Of a stretch of 64,000 bases of DNA, positions 34,551 to 40,241 are shown one piece after another. The position numbers and the translations under genes were made by a program. Each line of letters begins with the position of its first letter. Within the stretch, counting starts at the first letter, position 1. The notes beneath the pieces were generated by a model that had not been told where the DNA came from, searched no databases, and saw only the letters and a list, made by a program, of their open reading frames with translations. Origin of the DNA: a virus; the IMG/VR virus record IMGVR_UViG_3300043449_000492, positions 105,070-169,069 of that record. The stretch is one strand, 5' to 3'.

Positions 34551-34642
34551 GGCCCGTCACGGCATATAAATCTTTCGGGGGTCAACATTAGGGGTTCGCC
34601 TTCCATCGTGAGCGCCTTGTGTCAATGGCTAACGGGCCGCCA
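34551..34642 (+). ncRNA. tRNA-like stem element ending in GCCA
   Basis: GGCCCGT (34551-34557) pairs with ACGGGCC (34632-34638) and is followed by GCCA, exactly like a tRNA acceptor; the 92-base length fits a class II tRNA. However, no convincing anticodon or T arm can be drawn; TCACG/CGTGA (34557-34561, 34607-34611) is the best inner helix. Either a decayed tRNA or another structured spacer. Confidence 0.35.
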
Positions 34643-34646
34643 GTTT

Positions 34647-34720
34647 ATCGGTGTGGTGTAATGGTAGCACAAGGGTCTCCAAAACTCTTAGTTGGGGTTC
34701 GAATCCTCACTCCGGTGCCA
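34647..34720 (+). tRNA. tRNA-Trp (CCA)
   Basis: 74 bases, acceptor ATCGGTG/CTCCGGT with one T-T mismatch, loop CTCCAAA, T-loop TTCGAAT, then GCCA. Confidence 0.85.
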
Positions 34721-34721
34721 G

Positions 34722-34824
34722 TATTATAATGTGAGTGGATAACTATCAGGACGCTGCCGTTGAAGTGGGATATCGGGTTGATCGCCGAGAAGACATGGAG
34801 GGGTTATCCACTCTCATTATAATA
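34722..34824 (+). ncRNA. Long hairpin spacer between tRNA-Trp and tRNA-Pro
   Basis: 22-base arms (34722-34743 and 34803-34824) pair at 21 of 22 positions and enclose 59 bases with an inner TCGG/CCGA hairpin. The arms end two bases after tRNA-Trp and three before tRNA-Pro. Same design and arm length as the element at 33222. Confidence 0.65.
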
Positions 34825-34827
34825 TAT

Positions 34828-34905
34828 CGGGGTGTAGCGCAGTCTGGTTAGCGTGGCTGATTTGGAGTCAGTAGGTCGCAGGTTCGAATCCTGCTACCCC
34901 GACCA
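34828..34905 (+). tRNA. tRNA-Pro (UGG)
   Basis: 78 bases, acceptor CGGGGTG/TACCCCG, loop TTTGGAG, T-loop TTCGAAT, CCA encoded. Confidence 0.93.
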
Positions 34906-34923
34906 ACAGAAGAGGATAATTAA

Positions 34924-35109
34924 ATGTTTGAGATTACAGAACAGACAAAGGTCGCAGCAGTGGAAGCAATGCGTGAAGCACTTCTATCAGGTGTAAATGA
35001 AGACGTTCTTAAGAGCGTTTTGGCAGGACATGAAGCTGACTTTGATGCTCGTCTTGGTGCTGCTTTCGATGCTGCTGTTGTTTGTGTTAAGGCACAGTTC
35101 GGCATGTAA
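34924..35109 (+). CDS. Small acidic helical protein in the tRNA cluster
   Basis: 61 residues, Ala-rich amphipathic helices, with a GAGG SD 10-13 bases before the ATG. No family recognised. It sits between tRNA-Pro and tRNA-Ser. Confidence 0.55.
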   Translation: MFEITEQTKVAAVEAMREALLSGVNEDVLKSVLAGHEADFDARLGAAFDAAVVCVKAQFGM

Positions 35110-35118
35110 TGATTATGT

Positions 35119-35204
35119 GGATCGTGGGCAGGATGGTAATGCAGCGGTTTGCTAAACCGTAGAACCGCAAGGTTCAATTGGTTCGACTCCAATACGATCC
35201 GCCA
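35119..35204 (+). tRNA. tRNA-Ser (GCU)
   Basis: 86 bases, class II, acceptor GGATCGT/ACGATCC, loop TTGCTAA, variable stem GAACC/GGTTC, T-loop TTCGACT, GCCA end. Confidence 0.93.
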
Positions 35205-35288
35205 GGAGGATAGCGTTCATGGTGAGCGAAGCGTCTTGAAAACGCTGCCCCCGAAAGGGTGATGGTTCGATTCCTTTATCCTCCGCCA
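35205..35288 (+). tRNA. tRNA-Ser (UGA)
   Basis: 84 bases, class II, acceptor GGAGGAT/ATCCTCC, loop CTTGAAA, variable stem CCC/GGG, T-loop TTCGATT, GCCA end. Abuts the preceding tRNA with no spacer. Confidence 0.93.
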
Positions 35289-35305
35289 AAGATTAGGTCA
35301 AAAGA

Positions 35306-35380
35306 ATGCTAAAGTTACTACTTGTGTTATGGATATCAATAGGGATTTTAGCATTTCTCTTGAGCCTAGGAGATAGATAG
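35306..35380 (+). CDS. Possible 24-residue membrane peptide
   Basis: A 24-codon frame encoding an almost entirely hydrophobic peptide (LLLVLWISIGILAFLLSL) with a charged end. No clear SD. It could be a real micro-protein or a chance frame in a spacer. Confidence 0.3.
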   Translation: MLKLLLVLWISIGILAFLLSLGDR

Positions 35381-35538
35381 ATGTAGCATGTATAGCAGGG
35401 CCTCCAAGCCTAGACATGCCTGACCGAAGCACAGCCACCTTGATTGATCGTCTATGGGTGCGTCGAGGCCTAGGAAGGTGGGGCATACGATCTGACCCTT
35501 AGAAGGAGTAGCGCCCTTCCTCTATCTTATAAGTTTAT
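35381..35538 (+). other. Non-coding structured spacer
   Basis: 158 bases between the micro-ORF and tRNA-Val with no usable ORF or tRNA. Visible pairings: GCATGT/ACATGC (35386-35391, 35414-35419), CCACCTT/AAGGTGG flanking about 35435-35480, and an AGATAG/CTATCT pairing from the upstream edge (35371) to about 35526. Confidence 0.4.
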
Positions 35539-35614
35539 GGATCCTTAGCTCAGTTGGTAGAGCGTCTGCTTTACACGCAGAATGTCGGCAGTTCGAACCT
35601 GTCAGGATCTACCA
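35539..35614 (+). tRNA. tRNA-Val (UAC)
   Basis: 76 bases, acceptor GGATCCT/AGGATCT, loop TTTACAC, T-loop TTCGAAC, CCA encoded. Confidence 0.92.
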
Positions 35615-35618
35615 ATAT

Positions 35619-35695
35619 GCCCTTCTAGCCCAACTGGCAGAGGCGTCAGTCTTAGGAACTGAAGGTTCTCCGTTCGAATCGGAGGAGGGGCACCA
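35619..35695 (+). tRNA. tRNA-Leu (UAG) in a class I body
   Basis: 77 bases, acceptor GCCCTTC/GAGGGGC, loop CTTAGGA, T-loop TTCGAAT, CCA encoded. The variable loop has only five bases, whereas bacterial Leu tRNAs are class II. It shares GCCCT..TAGCCCAA.CTGG.AGAGGC with the CAA tRNA at 36376, so the two are relatives. Confidence 0.82.
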
Positions 35696-35696
35696 A

Positions 35697-35772
35697 GGCC
35701 TTGTAGCTCAATCGGGAGAGCGCCAGCTTGTCACGCTGGAGGTAGTCGGATCGAAACCGATCAAGGTCGCCA
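35697..35772 (+). tRNA. tRNA-Asp (GUC)
   Basis: 76 bases, acceptor GGCCTTG/CAAGGTC, loop TTGTCAC, T-loop ATCGAAA, GCCA end. Confidence 0.92.
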
Positions 35773-35848
35773 GGGGGATTAGCTCAGTTGGGAGAGCGTC
35801 TGATTTGCATTCAGAAGGTCATCGGTTCGATCCCGGTATCCTCCACCA
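35773..35848 (+). tRNA. tRNA-Ala (UGC)
   Basis: 76 bases, acceptor GGGGGAT/ATCCTCC, loop TTTGCAT, T-loop TTCGATC, CCA encoded. Abuts tRNA-Asp. Confidence 0.93.
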
Positions 35849-35854
35849 GTTTAT

Positions 35855-35929
35855 AGACCTGTAGCTCAGAGGCAGAGCAGAGGACTCTTAATCCTCGTGT
35901 CGGGATTTCAAAATTCCCCAGGTCTACCA
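35855..35929 (+). tRNA. tRNA-Lys (CUU)
   Basis: 75 bases, acceptor AGACCTG/CAGGTCT, loop CTCTTAA, T-loop TTCAAAA, CCA encoded. Confidence 0.9.
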
Positions 35930-35934
35930 ATAAC

Positions 35935-35991
35935 GGGCAAGTGCCAGGGGCATTCTAGATAGATGGGGTTCGAGTCCCCTCTTGTCCACCA
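35935..35991 (+). tRNA. Truncated 57-base tRNA-like gene
   Basis: Good acceptor (GGGCAAG/CTTGTCC, A73, CCA) and T-arm (GGGG-TTCGAGT-CCCC), but only 22 bases lie between acceptor and T-stem: a TGCC/GGC A hairpin with a three-base loop and TTCTAGATAGA. One of the D or anticodon arms is missing. Probably a deletion remnant, though its ends are well kept. Confidence 0.6.
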
Positions 35992-35995
35992 TTTC

Positions 35996-36070
35996 GGCTC
36001 CATCGTCTAACGGTTAGGACAGCGGCCTTTCAAGCCGTCAATACGAGTTCGAATCTCGTTGGAGTCACCA
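35996..36070 (+). tRNA. tRNA-Glu (UUC)
   Basis: 75 bases, acceptor GGCTCCA/TGGAGTC, loop CTTTCAA, T-loop TTCGAAT, CCA encoded. Confidence 0.93.
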
Positions 36071-36079
36071 TTAAATAAG

Positions 36080-36131
36080 AGTTGCCACGCTTCCTCTATG
36101 CTTAACGAGATAGATAGCGCACCCGGCAACT
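36080..36131 (+). ncRNA. Hairpin spacer between tRNA-Glu and tRNA-Phe
   Basis: AGTTGCC (36080-36086) pairs with GGCAACT (36125-36131), enclosing 38 bases that include GAGATAGATAG. It occupies most of the gap between two tRNAs. Confidence 0.4.
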
Positions 36132-36139
36132 TACTTTTC

Positions 36140-36215
36140 GCTTCTCTAGTGTAGGTGATCCGCACGACTGTTTGAAGCACAGTAGGACTGAGTTTGATTC
36201 TTAGGGGAAGCACCA
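36140..36215 (+). tRNA. tRNA-Phe (GAA)
   Basis: 76 bases, acceptor GCTTCTC/GGGAAGC, anticodon stem ACTGT/ACAGT with loop TTGAAGC, T-loop TTTGATT, CCA encoded. The CCA overlaps the ATG of the next ORF. Confidence 0.88.
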
Positions 36216-36385
36216 TGAAACATGTAGGCGGTATTATAGGAGCAACAAAACAAGTTGACTTCTATTGTGAAGTGCCATTGAGAATAAAAAACAACAATCC
36301 TATTAACTGGAATCCAGGCATTTATCTCGATAAAAGAACATGCTATCCAGTTTTGATTATTGTTCAAGAAAGATTGCCCTCGTAG
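36215..36385 (+). CDS. Small protein embedded between two tRNAs
   Basis: 56 residues. The ATG uses the final A of the tRNA-Phe CCA and the stop lies inside tRNA-Leu(CAA), so maturation of the tRNAs would destroy the mRNA. GGGGA in the tRNA 3' part could be its SD. Sequence looks protein-like (DFYCEVPLRIKNNNPINW) but is unknown. Confidence 0.4.
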   Translation: MKHVGGIIGATKQVDFYCEVPLRIKNNNPINWNPGIYLDKRTCYPVLIIVQERLPS

Positions 36386-36453
36386 CCCAATCTGGTAGAG
36401 GCACATGACTCAAAATTATGTAGTTGTCGGTTCGACTCCGACCGAGGGTACCA
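36376..36453 (+). tRNA. tRNA-Leu (CAA) in a class I body
   Basis: 78 bases, acceptor GCCCTCG/CGAGGGT, loop CTCAAAA, five-base variable loop, T-loop TTCGACT, CCA encoded. Sister of the UAG tRNA at 35619; again lacks the long variable arm expected for Leu. Confidence 0.82.
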
Positions 36454-36456
36454 ATT

Positions 36457-36533
36457 GCTTCTGTAGCTCAACTGAATAGAGCATCGGTCTTCGAAACCGA
36501 GGGTTGTGGGTTTGAATCCTACCAGGAGCTCCA
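36457..36533 (+). tRNA. tRNA-Arg (UCG)
   Basis: 77 bases, acceptor GCTTCTG/CAGGAGC, loop CTTCGAA, T-loop TTTGAAT, CCA encoded. Confidence 0.92.
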
Positions 36534-36538
36534 TTTTT

Positions 36539-36612
36539 GCTGGCGTGGTGTAAAGGAAGCACTACTGTTTGTGGAACAGTTAGACTAGGATCGATACCTG
36601 GCGCCAGTACCA
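36539..36612 (+). tRNA. tRNA-His (GUG)
   Basis: 74 bases, acceptor GCTGGCG/CGCCAGT, anticodon stem ACTGT/ACAGT with loop TTGTGGA, T-loop ATCGATA, CCA encoded. The G-1 needed by His tRNAs is not obvious; the base before is T. Confidence 0.85.
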
Positions 36613-36620
36613 GGAATATA

Positions 36621-36649
36621 TTGACTTTCTTCTATTCCTATTGTATAAT
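36621..36649 (+). promoter_or_regulatory. Sigma-70-type promoter
   Basis: TTGACT (36621-36626), 17-base spacer, TATAAT (36644-36649), before the phosphatase gene at 36679. Confidence 0.8.
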
Positions 36650-36678
36650 GAAACATAATGTGAAAAAGAGAGGAATAG

Positions 36679-37149
36679 ATGAAGAAGGTATGGGTATTTG
36701 ATATTGACGGAACGCTTGCGGATAATGAGCATCGGCAGCATCACTTAGATGGTAAAAAGAACTGGGACGCTTTCTTTGCGGAACAGCATAAGGATGAGCC
36801 ATACCAGGCAGTTCTAGATGTTCTTCATGCTCTCGCTTTTGATCGCTGCAAGGTGCTTGGTGATAGAGTTATCATTGTTACTGCCCGTGACGAGCGGTTC
36901 CGTGATGATACACTTGATTGGCTGCATAAGCATATCGAGTTTGATATATCCGATAGTGTCTATATGCGTCCTCTGGGTCATCGTGGTAATGACGATGTTC
37001 TAAAGGTCGATATCATCAAGCAGTGGCTTGTTGATCATCCTGGTTATAAAGTTGGCGCCATCTTTGATGATCGTCACCGTATCATTGATGCGTTTCGTAA
37101 CGAAGGTTGGTATACCTTCGAGTGCAACCAGGCTCGTAAAGAGTTTTAA
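36679..37149 (+). CDS. HAD phosphatase resembling the T4 Pnkp 3'-phosphatase domain
   Basis: 156 residues with HAD motifs: FDIDGTLADNEHR (nucleophile Asp), IIVTARDERFRDD (motif II Thr), KVDIIKQW (Lys) and AIFDDRHRIIDAFRNEG (acidic motif). The order and the VTAR, KxxII and IDDR-type segments match the C-terminal phosphatase domain of T4 polynucleotide kinase; the kinase domain is absent. Located among tRNA genes, so RNA end-healing is a reasonable inference; a nucleotidase is the alternative. tRNA-Ile starts on the next base after its stop. Confidence 0.78.
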   Translation: MKKVWVFDIDGTLADNEHRQHHLDGKKNWDAFFAEQHKDEPYQAVLDVLHALAFDRCKVLGDRVIIVTARDERFRDDTLDWLHKHIEFDISDSVYMRPLGHRGNDDVLKVDIIKQWLVDHPGYKVGAIFDDRHRIIDAFRNEGWYTFECNQARKEF

Positions 37150-37225
37150 TGTCCTGTAGCTCAATCGGTAGAGCGCAGTCCTGATAAGACTGAGGTAGTT
37201 GGATCGAAGCCAACCAGGACAACCA
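37150..37225 (+). tRNA. tRNA-Ile (GAU)
   Basis: 76 bases, acceptor TGTCCTG/CAGGACA, loop CTGATAA, T-loop ATCGAAG, CCA encoded. Confidence 0.92.
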
Positions 37226-37229
37226 ACAT

Positions 37230-37321
37230 GCGTGGGCGACAACGACGGTGGTGTTGTGACGGACTGTAAATCCGTTCCCTTTGCGGTAACATTGTAGGTT
37301 CGACTCCTACCCCACGCACCA
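37230..37321 (+). tRNA. tRNA-Tyr (GUA)
   Basis: 92 bases, class II, acceptor GCGTGGG/CCCACGC, loop CTGTAAA, long variable arm, T-loop TTCGACT, CCA encoded. Confidence 0.93.
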
Positions 37322-37337
37322 AACTTGGAGAAGTAAA

Positions 37338-37640
37338 ATGAAAAAGTTAATCGCTGCTATTATTGCTCTTGCTTTACTCGCTACGCCAGCTCAGGCATGG
37401 TATCGTGGTGGATATGGAGGTTACGGCTGGCGTGGTCCTGTCTATAATAACTACAATTATTATGGTGGTTGGGGTGGAGGCTGGAACAACGGCTGGGGTG
37501 GTTACGGTGCTGCTGCTGGAATCGGTCTCGGCTTAGGATTGCTTGGTGGAGCTATTGCTTCTCAACAGCGTTATTATGGTGCTGCTAATTGTCCTGTGTA
37601 TGATTCATGGGGTTACATTGTAGCCTATACTTACTGCTAA
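37338..37640 (+). CDS. Secreted Gly/Tyr-rich protein
   Basis: 100 residues. Sec signal peptide (LIAAIIALALLATPAQA), then a Gly/Tyr/Trp-rich low-complexity region (repeats of GGYGG/GGWGGG) and a C-terminal pair of cysteines. Small proteins of this composition occur in alphaproteobacteria and may have been acquired from a host. GGAG SD. Function unknown. Confidence 0.6.
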   Translation: MKKLIAAIIALALLATPAQAWYRGGYGGYGWRGPVYNNYNYYGGWGGGWNNGWGGYGAAAGIGLGLGLLGGAIASQQRYYGAANCPVYDSWGYIVAYTYC

Positions 37641-37648
37641 AGGTTTAT

Positions 37649-37723
37649 TCCCCTGTCGTCTAATTGGTAGGACGCTAGATTCTGGTTCTTGCTATCTAGG
37701 TTCGAGTCCTAGCGGGGGATCCA
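37649..37723 (+). tRNA. tRNA-Gln (CUG)
   Basis: 75 bases, acceptor TCCCCTG/CGGGGGA, loop TTCTGGT, anticodon stem with one T-T mismatch, T-arm CTAGG-TTCGAGT-CCTAG, CCA encoded. Last tRNA of the cluster. Confidence 0.82.
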
Positions 37724-37740
37724 CTTACAAAGGATATATT

Positions 37741-38220
37741 ATGAACAAGTTCTTGACAACCACAGCGGTGTTTATCACCCTTACAACTTCGGCAGTCGCC
37801 GACCCCGTTACCGATTTTTTCGGTGGTATCTTTGGCGTTCACTCACCGCCACAATCGACACAAGGAAGAAATAGACATGCGAGAGCAGTTCAAGGTCAGT
37901 CTGATTCTGATTGGTCTTCTTACTGGAGCAATCATGCTAGTGGAAGCAATCGTGTCGTTGCTTCGTTCTACGGGCATGGTGAGCGTCTAAGTCGTCATAC
38001 AGCATCTGGTGCAGTATTCAATCCACATGCTATGACTGCCGCTCATAGAACATATCCCTTTGGTACCCACTTGAGAGTTTGTCATCATGGTTGTGTCACT
38101 GTTACCGTCAATGATCGTGGACCTTTTGTCCGTGGTCGCTCACTTGATCTTTCTTATGGTGCCGCTAGGACTATCGGCATGGGCTCTACTTCGACTGTCA
38201 CAGTCCAGAGACTAAACTAG
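37741..38220 (+). CDS. RlpA-like secreted protein
   Basis: 159 residues. Sec signal peptide (cleavage after AVA), then a double-psi beta-barrel of the RlpA type: VVASFYGHGERLSRHTASG, MTAAHRTYPFGTHLRV and TVNDRGPFVRGRSLDLS. RlpA proteins are lytic transglycosylases acting on peptidoglycan lacking stem peptides; the catalytic Asp in the GPFVxGRxLDLS block is present. Probably acts on host wall from the periplasm. Confidence 0.82.
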   Translation: MNKFLTTTAVFITLTTSAVADPVTDFFGGIFGVHSPPQSTQGRNRHARAVQGQSDSDWSSYWSNHASGSNRVVASFYGHGERLSRHTASGAVFNPHAMTAAHRTYPFGTHLRVCHHGCVTVTVNDRGPFVRGRSLDLSYGAARTIGMGSTSTVTVQRLN

Positions 38221-38230
38221 GAGATAGAAA

Positions 38231-38482
38231 ATGCCTACCATCTATACCGAAGTTGCTGTTGATGTTGAACTTGATGATTTTAACACTGACGAACTAATCG
38301 ATGAGTTGGAAGAGCGTGGCTATTCCATTCAAGCTAAAGATGAGGTTACTGCTCTAGAGGATCAGATTCGGAATCTCAAGGAAGACTTTGTCCTCTGGAA
38401 GGATCTAGGCATGAAGAATGAAATGTTTGAAAAGATTATGCAAAATTTTTTCAAGGAAACCATTGACGAGCATGTGATTTGA
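38231..38482 (+). CDS. Small acidic hypothetical protein
   Basis: 83 residues: an acidic N-terminal half with a helix-turn (DDFNTDELIDELEERG) and a coiled coil afterwards. GGAG SD. A general 'beta strand plus DELIDELEERG' pattern is frequent in bacterial and phage small proteins; no function known. Confidence 0.55.
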   Translation: MPTIYTEVAVDVELDDFNTDELIDELEERGYSIQAKDEVTALEDQIRNLKEDFVLWKDLGMKNEMFEKIMQNFFKETIDEHVI

Positions 38483-38499
38483 CTATATACTATTGTGCA

Positions 38500-38513
38500 A
38501 TGCAATATTGCAT
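38500..38513. repeat. 14-bp perfect palindrome
   Basis: ATGCAATATTGCAT, extended imperfectly on both sides, in the 63-base gap before the secreted protein at 38546. Possible operator or transcript hairpin. Confidence 0.4.
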
Positions 38514-38545
38514 GACAACTTCGCTAACTTTAGGAAGGATAATAT

Positions 38546-38734
38546 ATGAGAACTTTAATCGTAACACTTGCTGCCATGCTCATTGGTGGTAGCGCAATTG
38601 CAGGAGACGTAATCGCTCCTCCAATTACAAAGTATGTTGATGTGCCTACGCCTCCAAAGCGTCCAACTAATTTCGGCAAAGTCGATTATCAGAAGGTCGC
38701 TCAGAAGGTGCAGGAAGTCACTACAAAGAAGTGA
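38546..38734 (+). CDS. Small secreted protein
   Basis: 62 residues with a Sec signal peptide (LIVTLAAMLIGGSAIA) and a short Pro/Lys-rich mature part. AGGAAGG SD. Unknown function; one of several small exported proteins in this region. Confidence 0.5.
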   Translation: MRTLIVTLAAMLIGGSAIAGDVIAPPITKYVDVPTPPKRPTNFGKVDYQKVAQKVQEVTTKK

Positions 38735-38750
38735 TAAATAATCACGCAAA

Positions 38751-38772
38751 GGAGATCCCTAACGGGGTCTCC
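38751..38772 (+). terminator. Terminator-like hairpin
   Basis: GGAGATCCC pairs with GGGGTCTCC (one G-T pair), loop TAAC, followed within ten bases by ATTTT. Confidence 0.6.
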
Positions 38773-38797
38773 AACATACTATTTTGGCGAGGGTAAA

Positions 38798-39094
38798 ATG
38801 TGCTACTATACATTAACACTTGACCATAATGACACTGAAGGTCATATTCGTGCCATTATGATACTGGATGAAAAAGATGAGATTGCAGCCAAAGCACGGT
38901 TCGTTGATACGTTTGGTTCTCAATATCTAGTCTTTGTAAATGCTATTAAGGGCATTCATATCCCTCAAGGATTCGATAGACTCTTGACAGATCATTCAAG
39001 AAAGTATATAATCAAAGCTAAGAGTGCAGCTAACGATGCTCCTCTTGTCTCATATCAGAACATGATTCGGCTTAACCACAAAGGTGAACTATGA
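38798..39094 (+). CDS. Hypothetical protein
   Basis: 98 residues, soluble, no motif recognised. A GATAAATA late-like box lies 60 bases upstream, before the terminator hairpin. ATGA overlap with the following secreted-protein gene. Confidence 0.5.
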   Translation: MCYYTLTLDHNDTEGHIRAIMILDEKDEIAAKARFVDTFGSQYLVFVNAIKGIHIPQGFDRLLTDHSRKYIIKAKSAANDAPLVSYQNMIRLNHKGEL

Positions 39095-39408
39095 AATATT
39101 TTATGATTGCCTGCCTACTATTCACTACCTCTGCATTTGCCGAAACAACAAAAGAAGAAAAGACACCATGTGGTGATCCTTCTTCAATGGAAGAAGTCCT
39201 TCATGAGAAGGGTTACTTTCATCTTCTAGATATGAAGAATGAGAATGGTGTGACGACTCAGCTATGGACTGGTGGTCGCTCTATGGTTATTACCGCTGAA
39301 AAGGATAAGAAGATTTGTTTTGTCTCATCCGCTGACGAGGTAACATATAATCCAGTTACGCTTCAGAAGATCATTGAAGTTTTTAAGAAGACGCAGAAGG
39401 AACTATAA
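39091..39408 (+). CDS. Secreted hypothetical protein
   Basis: 105 residues with a Sec signal peptide (FMIACLLFTTSAFA), then strands and two cysteines. Periplasmic location likely. Directly precedes speD by two bases. Confidence 0.5.
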   Translation: MKYFMIACLLFTTSAFAETTKEEKTPCGDPSSMEEVLHEKGYFHLLDMKNENGVTTQLWTGGRSMVITAEKDKKICFVSSADEVTYNPVTLQKIIEVFKKTQKEL

Positions 39409-39410
39409 TC

Positions 39411-39758
39411 ATGGCTTGGGGTTATCATCTAATTATCGACGCTTATGCTGCTCCGATTGAGCTAATTTCAAGCGGACCAAACATCGAGCAGTTTGCCAAG
39501 ACGCTCGTTAATCGTATTGACATGAAGGCATATGGTGAACCTGCTGTTATTCACTTTGGTGAAGACGACAAGCTTGGTTATACGCTTGTGCAGCTAATTG
39601 AGACAAGCAATATCTGCGGTCACTTCTCAGAAGAGACAGGCAATTTTTATCTCGATGTGTTCTCTTGCAAGCCCTATGACCAGCAGGAAGTTATCAATAC
39701 GGTCAACCAGTTCTTTAAGCCAGAACGAGTGGAGACAAAGTTTATCGAAAGAGGATGA
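39411..39758 (+). CDS. speD: S-adenosylmethionine decarboxylase-like protein (SpeD family)
   Basis: 115 residues matching the short bacterial/archaeal SpeD fold: GYHLIIDAY at the N-terminus, ETSNICGHF around the self-cleavage site and YLDVFSC, PERVETKFIERG at the end. Ser66, His71 and Cys86 keep the exact spacing of the pyruvoyl Ser, proton donor His and Cys of Thermotoga SpeD. The residue after the Ser is Asn rather than His, and the preceding Glu is displaced by a Thr. Makes decarboxylated SAM for spermidine in the family; some SpeD homologues have shifted to other amino acids, so substrate is open. Confidence 0.78.
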   Translation: MAWGYHLIIDAYAAPIELISSGPNIEQFAKTLVNRIDMKAYGEPAVIHFGEDDKLGYTLVQLIETSNICGHFSEETGNFYLDVFSCKPYDQQEVINTVNQFFKPERVETKFIERG

Positions 39759-39759
39759 T

Positions 39760-40224
39760 ATGCGTAAGAGACTTGATCTGAATGAAGTTCGTTCATTCAT
39801 AGAAAATACCAGCAACAGCACCAAGATTTACATTGGTGCAGACTCTGAACGTCATAGACGTGGTGGAGTTTGGTTCTCTGATACAGCAGTTGTCATCGTC
39901 GTTCACTATGAAGGTAAGCACGGTGCCAAGGTCTTTGGAGATATCACTACAGAACGTGACTGGGATCAGAACAAGGCTCGTCCTCGTATGCGTCTAATGA
40001 ATGAAGTTTACAAGGCTGCAGAAATGTATCTTGAACTTGCAGAAGCTATTGGTGATCGTGAATGTGAGGTTCATATCGATATCAACCCAAACGAAAAGCA
40101 TGGATCATCTTGTGTGATTCAGGAAGCTGTAGGTTACATTCGTGGTATGACTGGTGTTACACCAAGAGTGAAGCCAGAAGCTTGGGCAGCATCTATTGCG
40201 GCTGATAAGTTTCCAAGCCTATAG
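39760..40224 (+). CDS. RNase H-like YkuK family protein (DUF458)
   Basis: 154 residues. IYIGADSERHRR, the GDITTERDWDQNKARPRMRLMNEV block and VHIDINPNEKHGSSCVIQEAVGYIRGMTG (residues about 107-135) match the DUF458 family, which adopts an RNase H-like fold. Biochemical role not established. ATG 39760 overlaps the speD tail region by spacing of one base. Confidence 0.75.
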   Translation: MRKRLDLNEVRSFIENTSNSTKIYIGADSERHRRGGVWFSDTAVVIVVHYEGKHGAKVFGDITTERDWDQNKARPRMRLMNEVYKAAEMYLELAEAIGDRECEVHIDINPNEKHGSSCVIQEAVGYIRGMTGVTPRVKPEAWAASIAADKFPSL

Positions 40225-40230
40225 TATCTG

Positions 40231-40238
40231 CTAAATAG
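40231..40238 (+). promoter_or_regulatory. T4-like late promoter box
   Basis: CTAAATAG, about ten bases before the structured leader that precedes the gene at 40420. Confidence 0.5.
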
Positions 40239-40241
40239 AAT

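Noticed and set aside
34551-34642. Class II tRNA-Ser or Leu
   Set aside because: The acceptor and GCCA end fit, but no anticodon arm or T-arm can be drawn; kept as a structured element only.
35371-35440. Second tRNA-Gly with a CCTCCAAG loop
   Set aside because: The loop is flanked by poor pairing and there is no matching acceptor or CCA end.
32299-37723. CRISPR array in the repeat-rich region
   Set aside because: The regularly spaced similar segments are tRNA genes; no identical direct repeats with unique spacers are present.
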